In this document: piece after piece, positions 10,799-21,179 of the stretch
Numbering within the stretch: position 1 is the first letter of the stretch
Layout of the letters: every line of letters starts with the position of its first letter
Assembly (NCBI RefSeq): GCF_050947875.1
Contig: NW_027460291.1
Coordinates: 30,813,589 to 30,877,588, forward strand
DNA from: Dermacentor variabilis
Taxonomy: Eukaryota; Arthropoda; Arachnida; Ixodida; Ixodidae
Direction of reading: 5' to 3'
DNA length: 64,000 nt
The notes under the pieces: generated by a model
Told to the model about the DNA's origin: nothing
Databases searched by the model: none
What the model saw: the letters and a program-made list of their open reading frames with translations, nothing else
Position numbers and translations under genes: made by a program

Positions 10799-11741
10799 TC
10801 AGCCTGGTTACGCCCACTGCATGGCAAAGGCCTCTCCCATACTTCTCCAACTACCCCGGTCATGTACTAATTGTGGCCATGTTGTCCCTGCACACTTCTT
10901 AATCTCATCCGCCCACCTAACTCTCTGCCGCCCCCTGCTACGCTTCGCTTCCCTTGGAATCCAGTCCGTAACCCTTAATGACCATCGGTTATCTTCCCTC
11001 ATTACGTCCTGCCCATGCCCCATTTTTTTTCTTTATTTCAACTAAGATGTCATTAACTGGCGTTTGTTCCCTCACCCAATCTGCTCTTTTCTTATCCCTT
11101 AACGTTACACCTATCGTTCTTTCCATAGCTCGTTGCGTCGTCTTCAATTTAAGTAGAACCCTTTTCGTAAGCCTCCAGGTTTCTGCCCCGTACGTGAGTA
11201 CTGGTAAGGCACAGCTTTTACACACTTTTCTCCTGAGGGATAATGGCAACCTGCTGTTCATGATCTGAGAATGCCTGCCAAACACAGCCCGGCCCATTCT
11301 TATTCTTCTGATTATTTCAGCCTCATGATCCGTATCTGCGGTCACTACATCTCCTAAGTAGATGTATTCCCTTACCACTTCCAGTGCCTCACTACCTATC
11401 CTAAACTGCTGTTCTCTTCCGAAGTCCAAAATAAAGAAAGGGGCTGACAGATGGAATAGCACACTGTGGTATAAAGTTTGTAGACAGGGATAAGGTGCCT
11501 CAGAAAGGCTGGCCAACGTTTCGATAGGAGGACCTATCTTCGTCAAAGGCCTTTTGACGAAGATAGGTCCTGCTATCGAAACGTTGGCCAGCCTTTCTGA
11601 GGCACCTTATCCCTGCTTACAAACTTTATACCACAGTGTTCTCTTCCGAGACTGTTAAACATTACTTTAGTGTTCTGCAGATTAATTTTTAGACCCATCC
11701 TTCTGCTTTGCCTCTCCAGGTCCAGGAATTTAAGAGTCTCC
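10797..11741 (-). pseudogene. RTE-type LINE, 3' fragment (copy 2)
   Basis: Duplicate of 1421-2365, with the same C-terminal RT blocks, stops and palindromic insertion. A (TC)n(TA)n run at 10727-10796 adjoins its 3' end. Confidence 0.8.
11423..11636. mobile_element. Palindromic insertion with 13-bp target duplication (copy 2)
   Basis: Duplicate of 2047-2260. Target duplication at 11410-11422 and 11637-11649; palindrome 11464-11636. Confidence 0.6.
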
Positions 11742-12648
11742 AGGAATTTAGGAATCTGTCTGGGAGTGCCGCAAGTTACAACCAGTCACCCCACTATTGC
11801 AGAAGCGCGGGAACCACATTTCACCGTAATTCGCAGCCTGGAAACATGCCGACATCTATTCAGAATTTCTATCCATCATTCTGCGCACCCAGTTATCTCC
11901 CTGATAGAGAACCGTCCAGGTGCACAGATACACGCCATGTTTCAAGAGCATAAATCACGAATTCCACGGTCACTTTTTTGGCATCAGACCTCGGCTACCC
12001 ACCATGGCTTCTGCGGCTGCCGAGAATAGAAACGTATAACGAAGGAATTGAAAATAAAAGCCACGTTTCCACATTAGCAGCAGAGCAATTAGCGTTACAT
12101 CACCTATTTGACAAGTACAAGGAAATATTCCCGTCTGCACGGATGGTTCTGTAGTCAAAGAAAGTGCGACTACAGCTTATGTTATACCATCCTTAGAGGT
12201 AGAGTACGCTTGTCGCCTAGGACACGCGTCGTCACCATCAATAGCGGAATTAGTGACAATTCTCCAACCCACTCATATTATCAAAAGATATGAGACACCA
12301 ACAAAGTGGGTAATTTGCATGGACTCCTTATCGACTTTAGCACATCTTGAAAATATTGATGACAGCCAACTACACGCACGAATACCGTGCGCAGTACTCA
12401 ACAGTTTAAATCAGGCTAATGTAAGAAAACATACACTGATATAACAGTGGCTCCCGCGACATTCTGGTGTCGCAGGCAATGAACTGGCGGACTCATCGGC
12501 AAAAGTGACCCATAAAGACGAAGAAATTCAACTCATCCCTTCCTCACCAATGGACAGGAAACGCATCTTGAGAGTACTAAAGGACTTGTGTATGTCAACC
12601 TGGTTTAATAAACATACTGAGCAATCGATTCTTTACGAAGTCGACCCT
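11742..12648 (+). pseudogene. RNase H-bearing LINE fragment, 5' portion (copy 2)
   Basis: Duplicate of 2366-3272 with the same RNase H acidic blocks (TDGSV, AEL, CMDSL, GNELAD). Interrupted at 12648 by the LTR element. CCCT at 12645-12648 and again at 19180-19183 is the target duplication, and the LINE resumes beyond the SINE cluster at about 19879. Confidence 0.75.
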
Positions 12649-13229
12649 TGTTTCGACGCCGGCTTCTCGAAGCTCGACCGACGTTACAATTGGGTAGCGT
12701 GGCGTTGTCGGCGGGCTGCAGGCGTGCGGTAGACCATGGCGACCAGGCAAAGACGAGACGAATTCTAGTGCGAAACTTGCACTCCTTATTCAAGGATAAG
12801 ATGAAGAGAATGAATGAAGTGAAAAAGTGCATTGCGGGGCCCCTTAAATTGGCCCACTAAAATCGTAGGCGGGACCTGGCTCACGTCGACGTCACGTGAC
12901 AGGCACTGAGTCTGGTTGTGGATGGGCGGCTGATCTCTTTCCCAGGTGACGTTCGCACGTGCTTCCCTCCGCTGGCGGCAACACGCGGGTCGGGGATCGT
13001 AGGTGGCGTTGGTTCGCGGAAAGCGTTCTCCCCTAGAGTTGGACAGTTCGTGGAAAGGACTCTCACCTTGGTCGCACACACAAAGGGGCCTGTCATTACT
13101 GCGGGGCGCCTGCCAGACCAGTAACCACACGAGACAACCATAGCAAATTAGGAATCCAGCTTCCGTTTCGGTTGAGCAGGGTCTTTCGAGCATCCTTCTT
13201 GCCCGGGATGGTACACGCCAACCGTAACA
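12649..13229 (-). repeat. 3' LTR (copy 2)
   Basis: 581 bp, TG...CA bounded on the minus strand. It has an extra about 10-base segment near its plus-strand left end compared with the 5' LTR (TGTTT followed by CGACGCCGGC before the shared TCTCGAAGCTCG). Confidence 0.85.
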
Positions 13230-13765
13230 GCACCTCCGGCGGGGGAGGAAGATCCCAACGCGTAGGGGCCAGCAGCCGCTCGGCGAGTGATCGGGGTTTC
13301 AGCAGCAGAATTTCCCTCCGGGGTGACGAACCCTTGGTTCGTAGCTGGTAGATTCCTGGGAGTCGCTCAACAGTACTCGTGGCGCTCTAGTGCCTTTTCT
13401 CAATGGTCTGGTCCGGTGAAAATTGACTTGCAAACCGGTCTCGCAACTTTTCGTATCCTGTTTGGGCAAGCAATCACTCCAGAACAGTGCCGGACTCACA
13501 ACTATAATGTAAGCGAGCACAAGGCCACCCTACCCCCAAGATACACCACGCTTTACAAAAAAAAAGAAAACCTGATACTGCTTTCTTATCCCTTTCGCGC
13601 GTCTCCCCCCCCCCCCGAACGCTAAAAACAGCCATTTCTTGAAAGCGTTAGACGTGGTTACTAAAATCAGTTAACAATCAACTACAACTTCGCGATAATA
13701 AAAAAAAAACGTACGAAACGTAAAACTGCCACGGAAACCAGAGTGCGCATGAGGCTTTCGCTACT

Positions 13766-14224
13766 CTAGGGGCAACGACTCAAACCGTGGGCATTGCCGT
13801 TAAGTTTACCCTTCTTGTAGCGAATATCGAAGGTGTACTGCTGAAGAGCCAAGCTCCAGCGCAAAAGACGGCCGTTTTTCGTAGACGAGGACTACAGCCA
13901 TGTGAGGAGACCGTGGTCAGTCTCTATGGTGAACCTTGAACCAACGATATAGCAAGCTAGCTTCTGCACTGCCCATACTATGCAGGCGCAGTTCTTTTCT
14001 GATGCACTGTATGGCTTCCTCATGAACTGAAAGCTTTATACTGGCGTACAGTACGGGGTGTACGTTTTCGTCATCTCTCTTTCGACAAAGCACCACCCCC
14101 ATACCCTTGTCGTTGGCATCACACTGCAGAATGATTGGCTTGGAGCAGCCGGGCGCGTTCAACACTGGCTGACTCGTTAGTGCTTTCTTCGGCATGCCTT
14201 TTCTTTTGCGTCATCCTACTTTAC
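13766..14224 (-). pseudogene. RNase H domain of LTR element pol (copy 2)
   Basis: Same blocks and breaks as 4389-4847: QCDANDKGMGVVL, TDHGLLTWL followed by a stop, and LNGNAHGLSR at the end. The last domain of pol. Confidence 0.8.
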
Positions 14225-15304
14225 CGTTCGCGGTTCTCTTTTTCTGAGAACATCTGTTAAAGAACTTGCAATCTCGGAATAACGCGGGATACATCTTTCG
14301 TAATAACCTGCCAAGCCAAGGATTGACCTGATGTCCCGCTTGGTGCGTGGTTGCGGGAAGTTGTCGCTTGCGGTCAGGTTAACTTCGGAAGGCCGACGAT
14401 GGCCTTGTCCTATTACGTGGCCTAGATAAGCTACCTCGTCGCGCCCTAATGGGCATTTGGGAGCCTGGACAGTTAAGCTCGCCTCTCGTAGACGACACAA
14501 CACGGTTCGCAAGTGTTGCATATGGTCCATGCATGATGAAAAAAAGATTGCTATCTCATCGAGATAGGGAAGTGCAAAGTCCTCCATTCCCCGTAGCACC
14601 AGGTCCATAAGGCTAGAGAAACAATAGGGAGCATTCTTCGATCCAAAGCTCAGGACTTTCGGTCGAAAGGTTCCCATCGGGGAAATAAACGCCGCAAGTC
14701 TGCTTGCCCTCTCGTTCAAAGGAACCTGCCAGTATCCTCTGAATAAATCACACGTAGAAATGAAATTAGCGCTGCTCACTTTCTCAAGCCTTTCCTCAAT
14801 ATGCGGTATTAGGTAGGTCTGGTCCTTCGTGATTAAGTTGAGCCTGCGGTAGTCGATACACGGTCGTGGCGCCTTTCCTGGGACCTCAACCAAGATAAGA
14901 GGCGAGGTATAATCACTCTCTCTTGGTACGATTACACCTAGCTCTAACATCTTGTTTATTTCAGCGGCCATGACTTCACGTTGACGAGGTGAAACGTGAT
15001 AAGCCTCCATACGAACTGGGTCCGATGAGGTTAACTCGATATCGTGAATGATCGCAGTGGTCCTGCCTGGTGGGTCCGAAAATATGTCTTTAAATTCAAA
15101 CACCAGTTCCTTCACTTCGGCCCTTTGATTGGGATTCAAGTCTGCTTGCTCTACTAGCTTGTCAATGATCTCGTCAATGTCTTTTGCTCCCGTTATTGAT
15201 GTTAACTCCGGAAAGTCGACAGGCATCTCTTCAGGTTGGTTAAGGGACATGTTCACAATGGCCTCCCTCTGCCGGTAGGGTTTAAGTCGATTTCTGTGGT
15301 ACAC
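14216..15304 (-). pseudogene. Reverse transcriptase of integrase-first LTR element (copy 2)
   Basis: 362-codon open frame nearly identical to 4839-5927. Integrase tail, then RT with YRRLNLITKD, GYWQVPL, GSKNAPYCF (Cys where copy 1 has Tyr) and YLDEIA, then the connection block. The shared YLDE shows that the catalytic change predates the duplication. Confidence 0.85.
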
Positions 15305-16299
15305 TTTTGGTGTCCTTCGTTTTCCCGTACGGTGATTATGTAGTTTGTTTCAGATAATTTCTTCATTATGTCAACCGGTCCTTCCCATTAAACCTGTAGT
15401 TTCTTTTTCAATGAGGGTTTCAGGATCATTGCCTTTTCCCCAACTTCAAAGCGTCGCGTTTGAGCCGTCCTGTCATAGTATCGCTTAGCATTGCTTTGAC
15501 CCTGCGCATTTCCTGCCCTGCTCACTTTTGAGATGTGTGCAGTCAGTCTAACAGCGCTAGCACGTATGCCACAACTAAAGAGTCGTCCGTCCGGCCTTCC
15601 CAGGCTTCTCGAACAATGCGAAGAGGAGACCGAAGGCAGTGACTGTCAACGAGCTCTGAAGGTGTAAACCCTGTTGACTCGTGCGGTGCAGCTCAAAGCG
15701 CGAACATTGCTCCAGGCAAGCGAAACTCCCAGTCGGTTTTGTGCTCATAAGAAAGGGCTCGCAACAGTCGTTTCATGACTGAGGGGACTTTCTCTACCGC
15801 GTTTGACTGCGGGTGGTACACTGAGCTATGAATGATTTTAATACCTCACGTTGCCAGAAACGTCGAGGACAGTGTCCTCGTAAAGACGGATCCTTGATCT
15901 GACTGGATTTCTGCGGGAAACCCTACTCGTGCGAAGATAGACAAAAGCGCGTTGACGATCTCCACAGAGCTTAGTTTATTTGAGGGGCACCGCCTCTGGG
16001 AATTTTGTTGCGGGACATAGTGCAGTGACAATATGCCGATAGCCAGACTGCGGTGCAGAAAGTGGTCCCACTGTGTCTATTATGAGCCTGCGAAACGGCT
16101 CCGTGATAATGGGAACAAGTTTCATTGGCGCTTTATCCTTATCTCCGGGCTTGTCTATGCGTTGACATGTGTCGCAGATTCTTACGAATGCTTCCTTTTC
16201 TCGAAAGCAGCCGGGCCAGTAAAATTCCTGCAGTAAGCGGTCCTTTGTTTTCCGAGTGCCCAGAGTGCGTACTTTATATAGAGGACGCCGGTCCTCTTG
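15305..16299 (-). pseudogene. Integrase region of LTR element (copy 2)
   Basis: Same domain blocks as 5928-6922: zinc-binding remnant, DTVGPLSA, QSDQGSVFT, VYHPQSNAVE and the C-terminal domain leading into RT. One extra stop is visible compared with copy 1: near 15388 the codon for Glu in the C-terminal domain has become a stop (plus strand cccattaaacc where copy 1 has cccatgaaacc). The open frame of about 90 codons seen in copy 1 is lost here. Confidence 0.8.
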
Positions 16300-16963
16300 T
16301 GGAACTTTAAGTTCTGTTTGGCCATGCCTTCTAGCGCGTCTGGCCTTAGGTTACTCATGGTGGAATCTTTTGCCTGTTCAGCAATCAATGTGGCAGCGCT
16401 TACATTCAATAACTTTCTTTTGCATTCTGCCTCGCGAGATATTTCAGGCTCCGGTGCTTTCCTGACCTCTTCATTAGCTAGTGTACCTTCCGCAATATCC
16501 CATATAGGGCTGTCCTGTTCGGTGCTGGTTGACGAATCCTCCGTCAGACCTGTTTCCTCTACCACTGATCATTCGTACCCTGCCTTGGCCGCGAGCTCCG
16601 TTGCCATGGAACGAGTTAGAGATTGTACTATTCCTTCACTAAACCCGATTGCCCTGAGCAAATCCTCAGATTTATTAGAAAACAAATATGGATACTGTGG
16701 CGTGAGATGTGCCGAGACGGCGGCTTCAATGTCCAGTACTCCAAAAGGGCCTTCGATATGGATCTTTGCCACACGGAAACGAACACTGGCAGCCTCTACG
16801 GTTTGCCTCATCCGAGCACTTCCTCCCGTGAACTGGCCTCCCTCCACGTTCGACGGGTGCACCACGTCCATCTGGCTGCCGAGTCGCGAAGCTCCCGACA
16901 CGGTTTGGCGTTTACCACGAGGTCTCGAATGTACGGTTTTAGCAATTTCAGATTTTCGTCGTT
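16300..16963 (-). pseudogene. Protease region of LTR element pol (copy 2)
   Basis: Corresponds to 6923-7586. The frame that is continuous in copy 1 is broken here near 16567 by a single-base difference (an A to T change on the plus strand at the CTGATCATTCG site), giving two shorter frames. Contains the D-S-A protease-like motif and the PPQYPYLF-like block (here TPQYPYLF). Confidence 0.6.
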
Positions 16964-16970
16964 ACTAGTT

Positions 16971-17146
16971 AGTGACATCACCTTCGGAATGTGTAATTTC
17001 GAATGTGACTATGTATTATATCCCTTTTTTGTCGTTATGTAACTGCCCCGTGTATGGAGGGCCTACGGCTCCGTCAAGCTGTCATTCATGACAGCTTTTA
17101 CTGCAGGTCTCCCGTGTCGTGTACTTTTACGGGACACAAATAAACA

Positions 17147-17186
<40 letters not shown>
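16971..17186 (+). mobile_element. 5'-truncated LINE 3' end with (ATT)n tail (copy 2)
   Basis: 216-bp counterpart of 7594-7869 with the same 7-bp ACTAGTT flanks (16964-16970 and 17187-17193), but an (ATT)n tail of only about 36 bases. The tail-length difference is the largest difference between the two tandem units. Confidence 0.8.
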
Positions 17187-17193
17187 ACTAGTT

Positions 17194-18312
17194 TGGGATT
17201 TTTGCACCCCACGGAGATATGCCGCGTTTGCTGGCAGTTGTAGCAAACTAATGGTTTCTTTGCCTCGAAAGCTTTTTTTCTTTTGCCTTTCTGCCCTCTA
17301 TTCGGGTGACTCCTTCTTTTCCTTGCTGTTCTCGTCATTAATTTTCACCGAATCTGACCTTTCCTTGGATTTATACTGACTCGACTTTGACCATTGCTCT
17401 GGCTTGCAAGGTCTGTATTTATCATTTCCTTCGTAGGAGCTTCGTTGCCTTCGAACGCACGACGAGTTACGTACTCCTCTGCGAGATCGGCCGCTCTCAT
17501 GATAGTTTCCACGCCTGGCCTATACTGAACCCAATACTTAATGTTTTCTGGCAGCCGGCGGTAGAACTGTTCTAAAGCAAAGCACTGCATTGTCTTTTCG
17601 GCGTCGCCGAATGCACCCTCTTCTCTCAGCCATTTCAGGTTTACCTCCAAGGTGTATGCGAAATCTGAGTATGACTCACTTTTGGTCTTCTTGACCTCCC
17701 TGAATTTTTACCTCAATGCTTTTGCTGATAATCATGCTTTTTAAGCAGATTCGCTTTGGCTTTATCGAAGTCCTCTGCTTCTTCTTTCCCCATGTGGGTA
17801 ATAATATCAGCTACCTCACGTGGCAGTAACGTAAGCAAGCGTTGCGGTCACGTGTTTCTCGCGAATTTTTTCTTCTCACACGTGCGCCTAAACTGCACCA
17901 GAAAAAGACCTCTGTCCCCTCCTACTACGTAGGGTGCCGCCAAATCTGTAATTCTGCGCTCGCTTTCTCGTGCCTCTGTGCTAGGTCTTTCAGTATTTTG
18001 GGCCTTCAGAAACTCAATCTCTAGGCACCTCATTTCGAGTGCGTCGCGTGCAACAAGCTCTTCTTCTTCTTCTAGGCGCTTACGCTCTTCTTTTTCTTCT
18101 ATGCGCTTGCGCTCTTCCTTTTCTTTTAGGAGCTTACGCTCTTCCTCATTCTCCGCAATTCTCTCTAGGCATTCCTTCGGTTGATCGTCGTCTGCCCTGA
18201 TCGCTTCAATCGCCTCAATGATCTCCGGCTTTCTCTTTGATTCGGCAGTTTGGAGGCCCAACTCTCTGGCCAATCTAAACAATTCCGGCTTCTTTAGTGC
18301 CTTCAAGTTCAT
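17194..18312 (-). pseudogene. gag of integrase-first LTR element (copy 2, most complete)
   Basis: Minus strand, beginning with a likely start at 18312 (MNLKALKKPELFRLAREL), a SAP-like helix-extended-helix start. This is followed by a highly charged glutamate/lysine/arginine coiled coil of about 60 residues, the TRPQRLLTLLPREVADII-type segment, a SCAN/capsid-like block (LREEGAFGDAEKT, YRRLPENIKYW) and a CX2CX4HX4C zinc knuckle near 17225. At least two frameshifts break it (near 17710 and 17840). Only this copy retains the N-terminal coiled coil, because the other was cut off at the duplication breakpoint. Confidence 0.75.
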
Positions 18313-18610
18313 GGCTGCCCTTCGTGCTGCTAACTCTTCACTCTATAACAACCTCGACGTACTCAACTCAAAACTTCCGTCAACGGTTAAAGAAAAATCA
18401 CTGCTCTGTACTTCCCCAAAAAATATGTAAAGCCAAGTGATATCTTAGTGAAGAAAAGCCATGCACTCACCATATGCAGTCATGAATCCTGATACCTTCC
18501 TTCCGAACGTTGTCATCAGGTCGAAGAGGAGACGATCTCTTGGATGTCGTCCAAGGTTGGGGTCTCCAAGGTAGCGTGTCCCGTCGCTCCCAACCAGTTG
18601 TTGCGACACC

Positions 18611-19179
18611 TGTTTCTCGAAGCTCGACCGGCGTTACTAATGAGTAGCGTGGCGTTTACGGGGGGCCGCAGGCGTCGGGTATACCATGGCGACCAGGCAA
18701 GGACGAGACGATTTCTAGTGCGCAACTTGCACTGTTTATTCAATGGTTGGTGAAGGATAAGTTGAAGAGAATGAATGAAGTGAAAAAGTACGTTGCGGGA
18801 CTCAATAAATAGGCCCACTAAAATCGTAGGTAAGATTTTGCTCACGTCAACGTCACGTGACAGGCACTGAGTCTGGTTCTGGCCCCTTTTCCCAGTTGAC
18901 GTTCGCACGTGCTTCCCTCCGCTGGCTGCAACACGCAGGTTGGGGATCATAGGCGGCGTTGGTTCGCGGAAAGCGTCCTCCCCTAGAGCTGGGAAATTCG
19001 TGCAAAAGGTTCTCCCCTTGGTCGTACACACAAAGGGGCCTGTCATCACTGCAGGGCGCCTGGCAGACCGGCAAACACGCGAGAGAACCATGGGAAATTA
19101 GGAATCCATCCTCCGTTTCGATTGAGCAGGGTCTTTCGAGCATCCTTTTTGCCCGGTGTGGTACACGCCAACCGTAACA
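18611..19179 (-). repeat. 5' LTR of integrase-first element
   Basis: 569 bp, minus-strand start TGTTACGG and end AAACA. Downstream on the minus strand, 13 bases from the LTR end, is TGGTTGGGAGCGACGGGA, a TGG-beginning segment in the place expected of a tRNA primer binding site. The identity of the tRNA is not determined. CCCT follows at 19180-19183. Confidence 0.85.
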
Positions 19180-19189
19180 CCCTCAACTC

Positions 19190-19395
19190 AAATACTTAAT
19201 TATTAAAGGGAAAATTAGACATCCACCCTTTCGAAGCAATTGCTACAAAGGAAACCCATACGGGTCCCTCGAAAGAAAAGCCTCACAGTTGAAGAAAAAT
19301 TCGTCCCGGTCCCGGACTCGAACCCAGGACCACCGCCTTTCCGGGACAGCTGCTCTACCGTCTGAACCAGCTAGGCGATCAGCAGATGGCAGGGC
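19190..19395 (-). mobile_element. tRNA-derived SINE, copy A
   Basis: On the minus strand a tRNA-like head (19301-19373) with box A (GCTGGTTCAGACGGTAGAGC) and box B (GGGTTCGAGTCC) leads into a body with GACGAATTTTTCTTC, AGGCTTTTCTTTCGAGG and TTGTAGCAATTGCTTCG. Two more copies follow in the opposite orientation. It may belong to the SINE family called Ruka in ixodid ticks; that name is from memory. Confidence 0.75.
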
Positions 19396-19640
19396 GATAG
19401 CTAGCCGCCTGGTTAGCTCAAATGGTAAAGCGGCTGCCCCGGAAAGGCAGCCGCTGTATCGAAAGAAAAGCGAGGCTTTTCTTTCGAGGAACGCGTGTGG
19501 GTTTCCTTTGTAGCAATTGCTACGAACGTGCGGATGTCTATTTTTTTCTTTTATAATTACTTCTCTCCACCTTGTGAGTTTGCGCAGAACTATTTCGTAA
19601 AAATCTTGTCTTTGCTTCGAATTGTTGACAAATTCGACCT
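19396..19640 (+). mobile_element. tRNA-derived SINE, copy B (box B lost)
   Basis: Box A and the anticodon-arm region (CTGGTTAGCTCAAATGG, CGGCTGCCCCGGAAAGGC) are present, but the T arm with box B is replaced by a short rearranged stretch. The body follows normally to ACTATTTCGTAAAAATC. It faces copy A head to head, so A and B form an imperfect inverted repeat. Confidence 0.7.
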
Positions 19641-19878
19641 CGCCCTGCCATCTGCTAGCTGCTGGTTAGCTCAGATGGTAGAGCGGCTGCCCCGGAAAGG
19701 CGGTAGTCCCGGGTTCGACTCCTGGACCAGGACGAATTTTTCTTCAATTGCGAGGCTTTTCTTTCGAGGAACCCGCATGGGTTTCCTTTGTAGCAGTTGC
19801 TACGAACGGGTGGATGTCTAATTTTCCCCTTATTAATTACCTCTCTCCACCTTGTGGGTTTCCGCAGAACTATTTCAT
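19641..19878 (+). mobile_element. tRNA-derived SINE, copy C (most complete)
   Basis: The head at 19664-19732 folds as a tRNA: acceptor CTGGTT/GGACCAG, D arm GCTCAGATGGTAGAGC, anticodon stem CTGCC/GGCGG with loop CCGGAAA, and T arm CCGGG-TTCGACT-CCTGG. Position 33 is C instead of U, and the head runs into the SINE body (ACGAATTTTTCTTC onward), so this is not a functional tRNA gene. Confidence 0.78.
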
Positions 19879-20240
19879 CAACACAAATACCAGCTGGATG
19901 TAGAACTTTCGAAAAGTACCGAGGCACTAATTCATCGACTGCGCCTTGGGACAGCATACACCAAACATTTCCTATATCACATAAAACGGGCTTATTCCCC
20001 GTGTTGCTCCTGTGGCCACGACGGTGAAGATGTTCGCCTCTACTCTTCGAATGTCCCGTATACGCCGCGCAAAGACGGCACCTAGAACAAGAGCTACACT
20101 CCATTGATCCTCAGCGACCTTTCTCGCCCGCAATATTGTTGGGCCCATGGTCATAGAAAATAGCACAGCGAAAAGCATTGAACGCACTTGAACATTTTTA
20201 CGAAGAGACAGGCATCCTTAACAAATATTAGATATCGCAC
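19879..20240 (+). pseudogene. RNase H-bearing LINE, 3' portion
   Basis: Plus-strand ORF2 C-terminus read across frameshifts: EALIHRLRLGTAYTKHFLY, a CX2C zinc-finger-like CCSCGHDGEDVRH segment, then LEHFYEETGI and a stop. This C-terminal zinc-finger block normally follows RNase H in I-group LINEs. It fits as the continuation of the LINE broken at 12648; the LTR element and SINE copies lie between. Confidence 0.65.
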
Positions 20241-21179
20241 TGAAAAGTCACACGATGTTACCATAACCTGCTTATATTATTTGTAATTATTAGCGCTTGT
20301 ATATTACGTGTTATACTTATTTTTGGTATTTTGTGCATGCAATATTTTAACTGTGTGTAACTCCTCATCTGTTTATATGCTCATCGCAACCTACATCACG
20401 GCCGCTTTTGTGTGTTTTTGACTTTGTTTACAAACTCATTGTGGTGCAACTTGCATTTGCCTTTTATATTCATATAATTTCACGGGCGCTTAGAACTGTG
20501 TGCTGTGCATTTCTGTCCTTATGGCGTGGTTTCTTTTCATTTTCTTAAAATAATGTTTATAATGTTGTTTCTTCAATGCGAAAAGGAGTATCCGTTACCA
20601 CTATAAAGTGACTGCGTCTCTTTCTTTTTCATTTCTATAAAAACAACAATTCGATAAAACTTCAAAGTGATTACCCTGTATATCGATGCCCAGTGCGCTG
20701 TATTTGTTTAGGAGGCTTGTTAGAGTACTCTGAGGCATTTGTAATTCATAATTTGTTCTCATGAGTGGTACTTTCTACCACTCTGGGTGACGGATAATGA
20801 CGTGACTGTACATTTTCTATTAAGTAAGCCATGCCCTTGAGAATGGTGTTCCATGTTTATCTTCAAAGCATATTTTACGGAGAAGTTTGGTTTAGTATAT
20901 CTCCTTAAGTTTGAAAATACTTTATTTGAGAAATCCCCACTTCGCACGTGCAGTGTACCGGATATTAGCGACTGCGTGTAATATTCCTTGGTATATGATA
21001 ATAATTTGTTTAAACTGGAATCATTTGTTGTATCCAATGCCAAATAGCAGTAATAAGGCGAAAAGCAAACAAACTGCTGTGTATTAGTAACATTACATCT
21101 GTAGAGAGCATGTGTCTAGTGTGATTTAGAGCTCCAATCTCCTAGCACAGTTTACGAAGGAGAAAGTTGATATGTGAAG
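20241..21179. other. AT-rich noncoding stretch
   Basis: Probably the LINE 3' untranslated region, then intergenic sequence. No conserved frame recognised. Confidence 0.4.

Larger units (their letters stand above)
8649..17964. repeat. Tandem duplication unit, copy 2
   Basis: Positions 9373-17964 match 1-8648. Positions 8649-9372 are the unit's left flank, whose counterpart for copy 1 would lie before the window. To the right of 17964 the LTR element continues into its intact 5' portion, so this copy lies on the ancestral side of the breakpoint. The unit length is about 9.3 kb. No other copy is seen in the window, but more could lie to the left. Confidence 0.93.
12649..19179 (-). mobile_element. 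Complete integrase-first Ty3/gypsy-type LTR retrotransposon (copy 2)
   Basis: 6531 bp on the minus strand: 5' LTR 18611-19179, leader, gag about 18312-17194, a nested LINE fragment 16971-17186, protease, integrase, RT and RNase H (16963-13766), noncoding 3' region, 3' LTR 12649-13229. LTRs start TGTT and end with CA; a 4-bp CCCT duplication flanks the element. RT and RNase H sequence blocks are Ty3/gypsy-like, but integrase lies upstream of RT and nothing follows RNase H. This is the order described for the Gmr1-like group (Goodwin and Poulter), which I recall as first reported from deuterostomes. Stops, frameshifts and the YLDE catalytic box make it non-autonomous. The two LTRs differ at many positions and in length, so the insertion is old. 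Confidence 0.87.

Noticed and set aside
3273..13229. One large LTR element using 3273-3853 and 12649-13229 as its two LTRs
   Set aside because: These are the same 3' LTR duplicated with the tandem unit. The real 5' LTR is 18611-19179, supported by CCCT duplications.
19664..19732. Functional tRNA gene
   Set aside because: The cloverleaf is good but U33 is C, the acceptor stem has a mismatch, there is no terminator T-run right after it, and the sequence continues into a SINE body shared with neighbouring copies.
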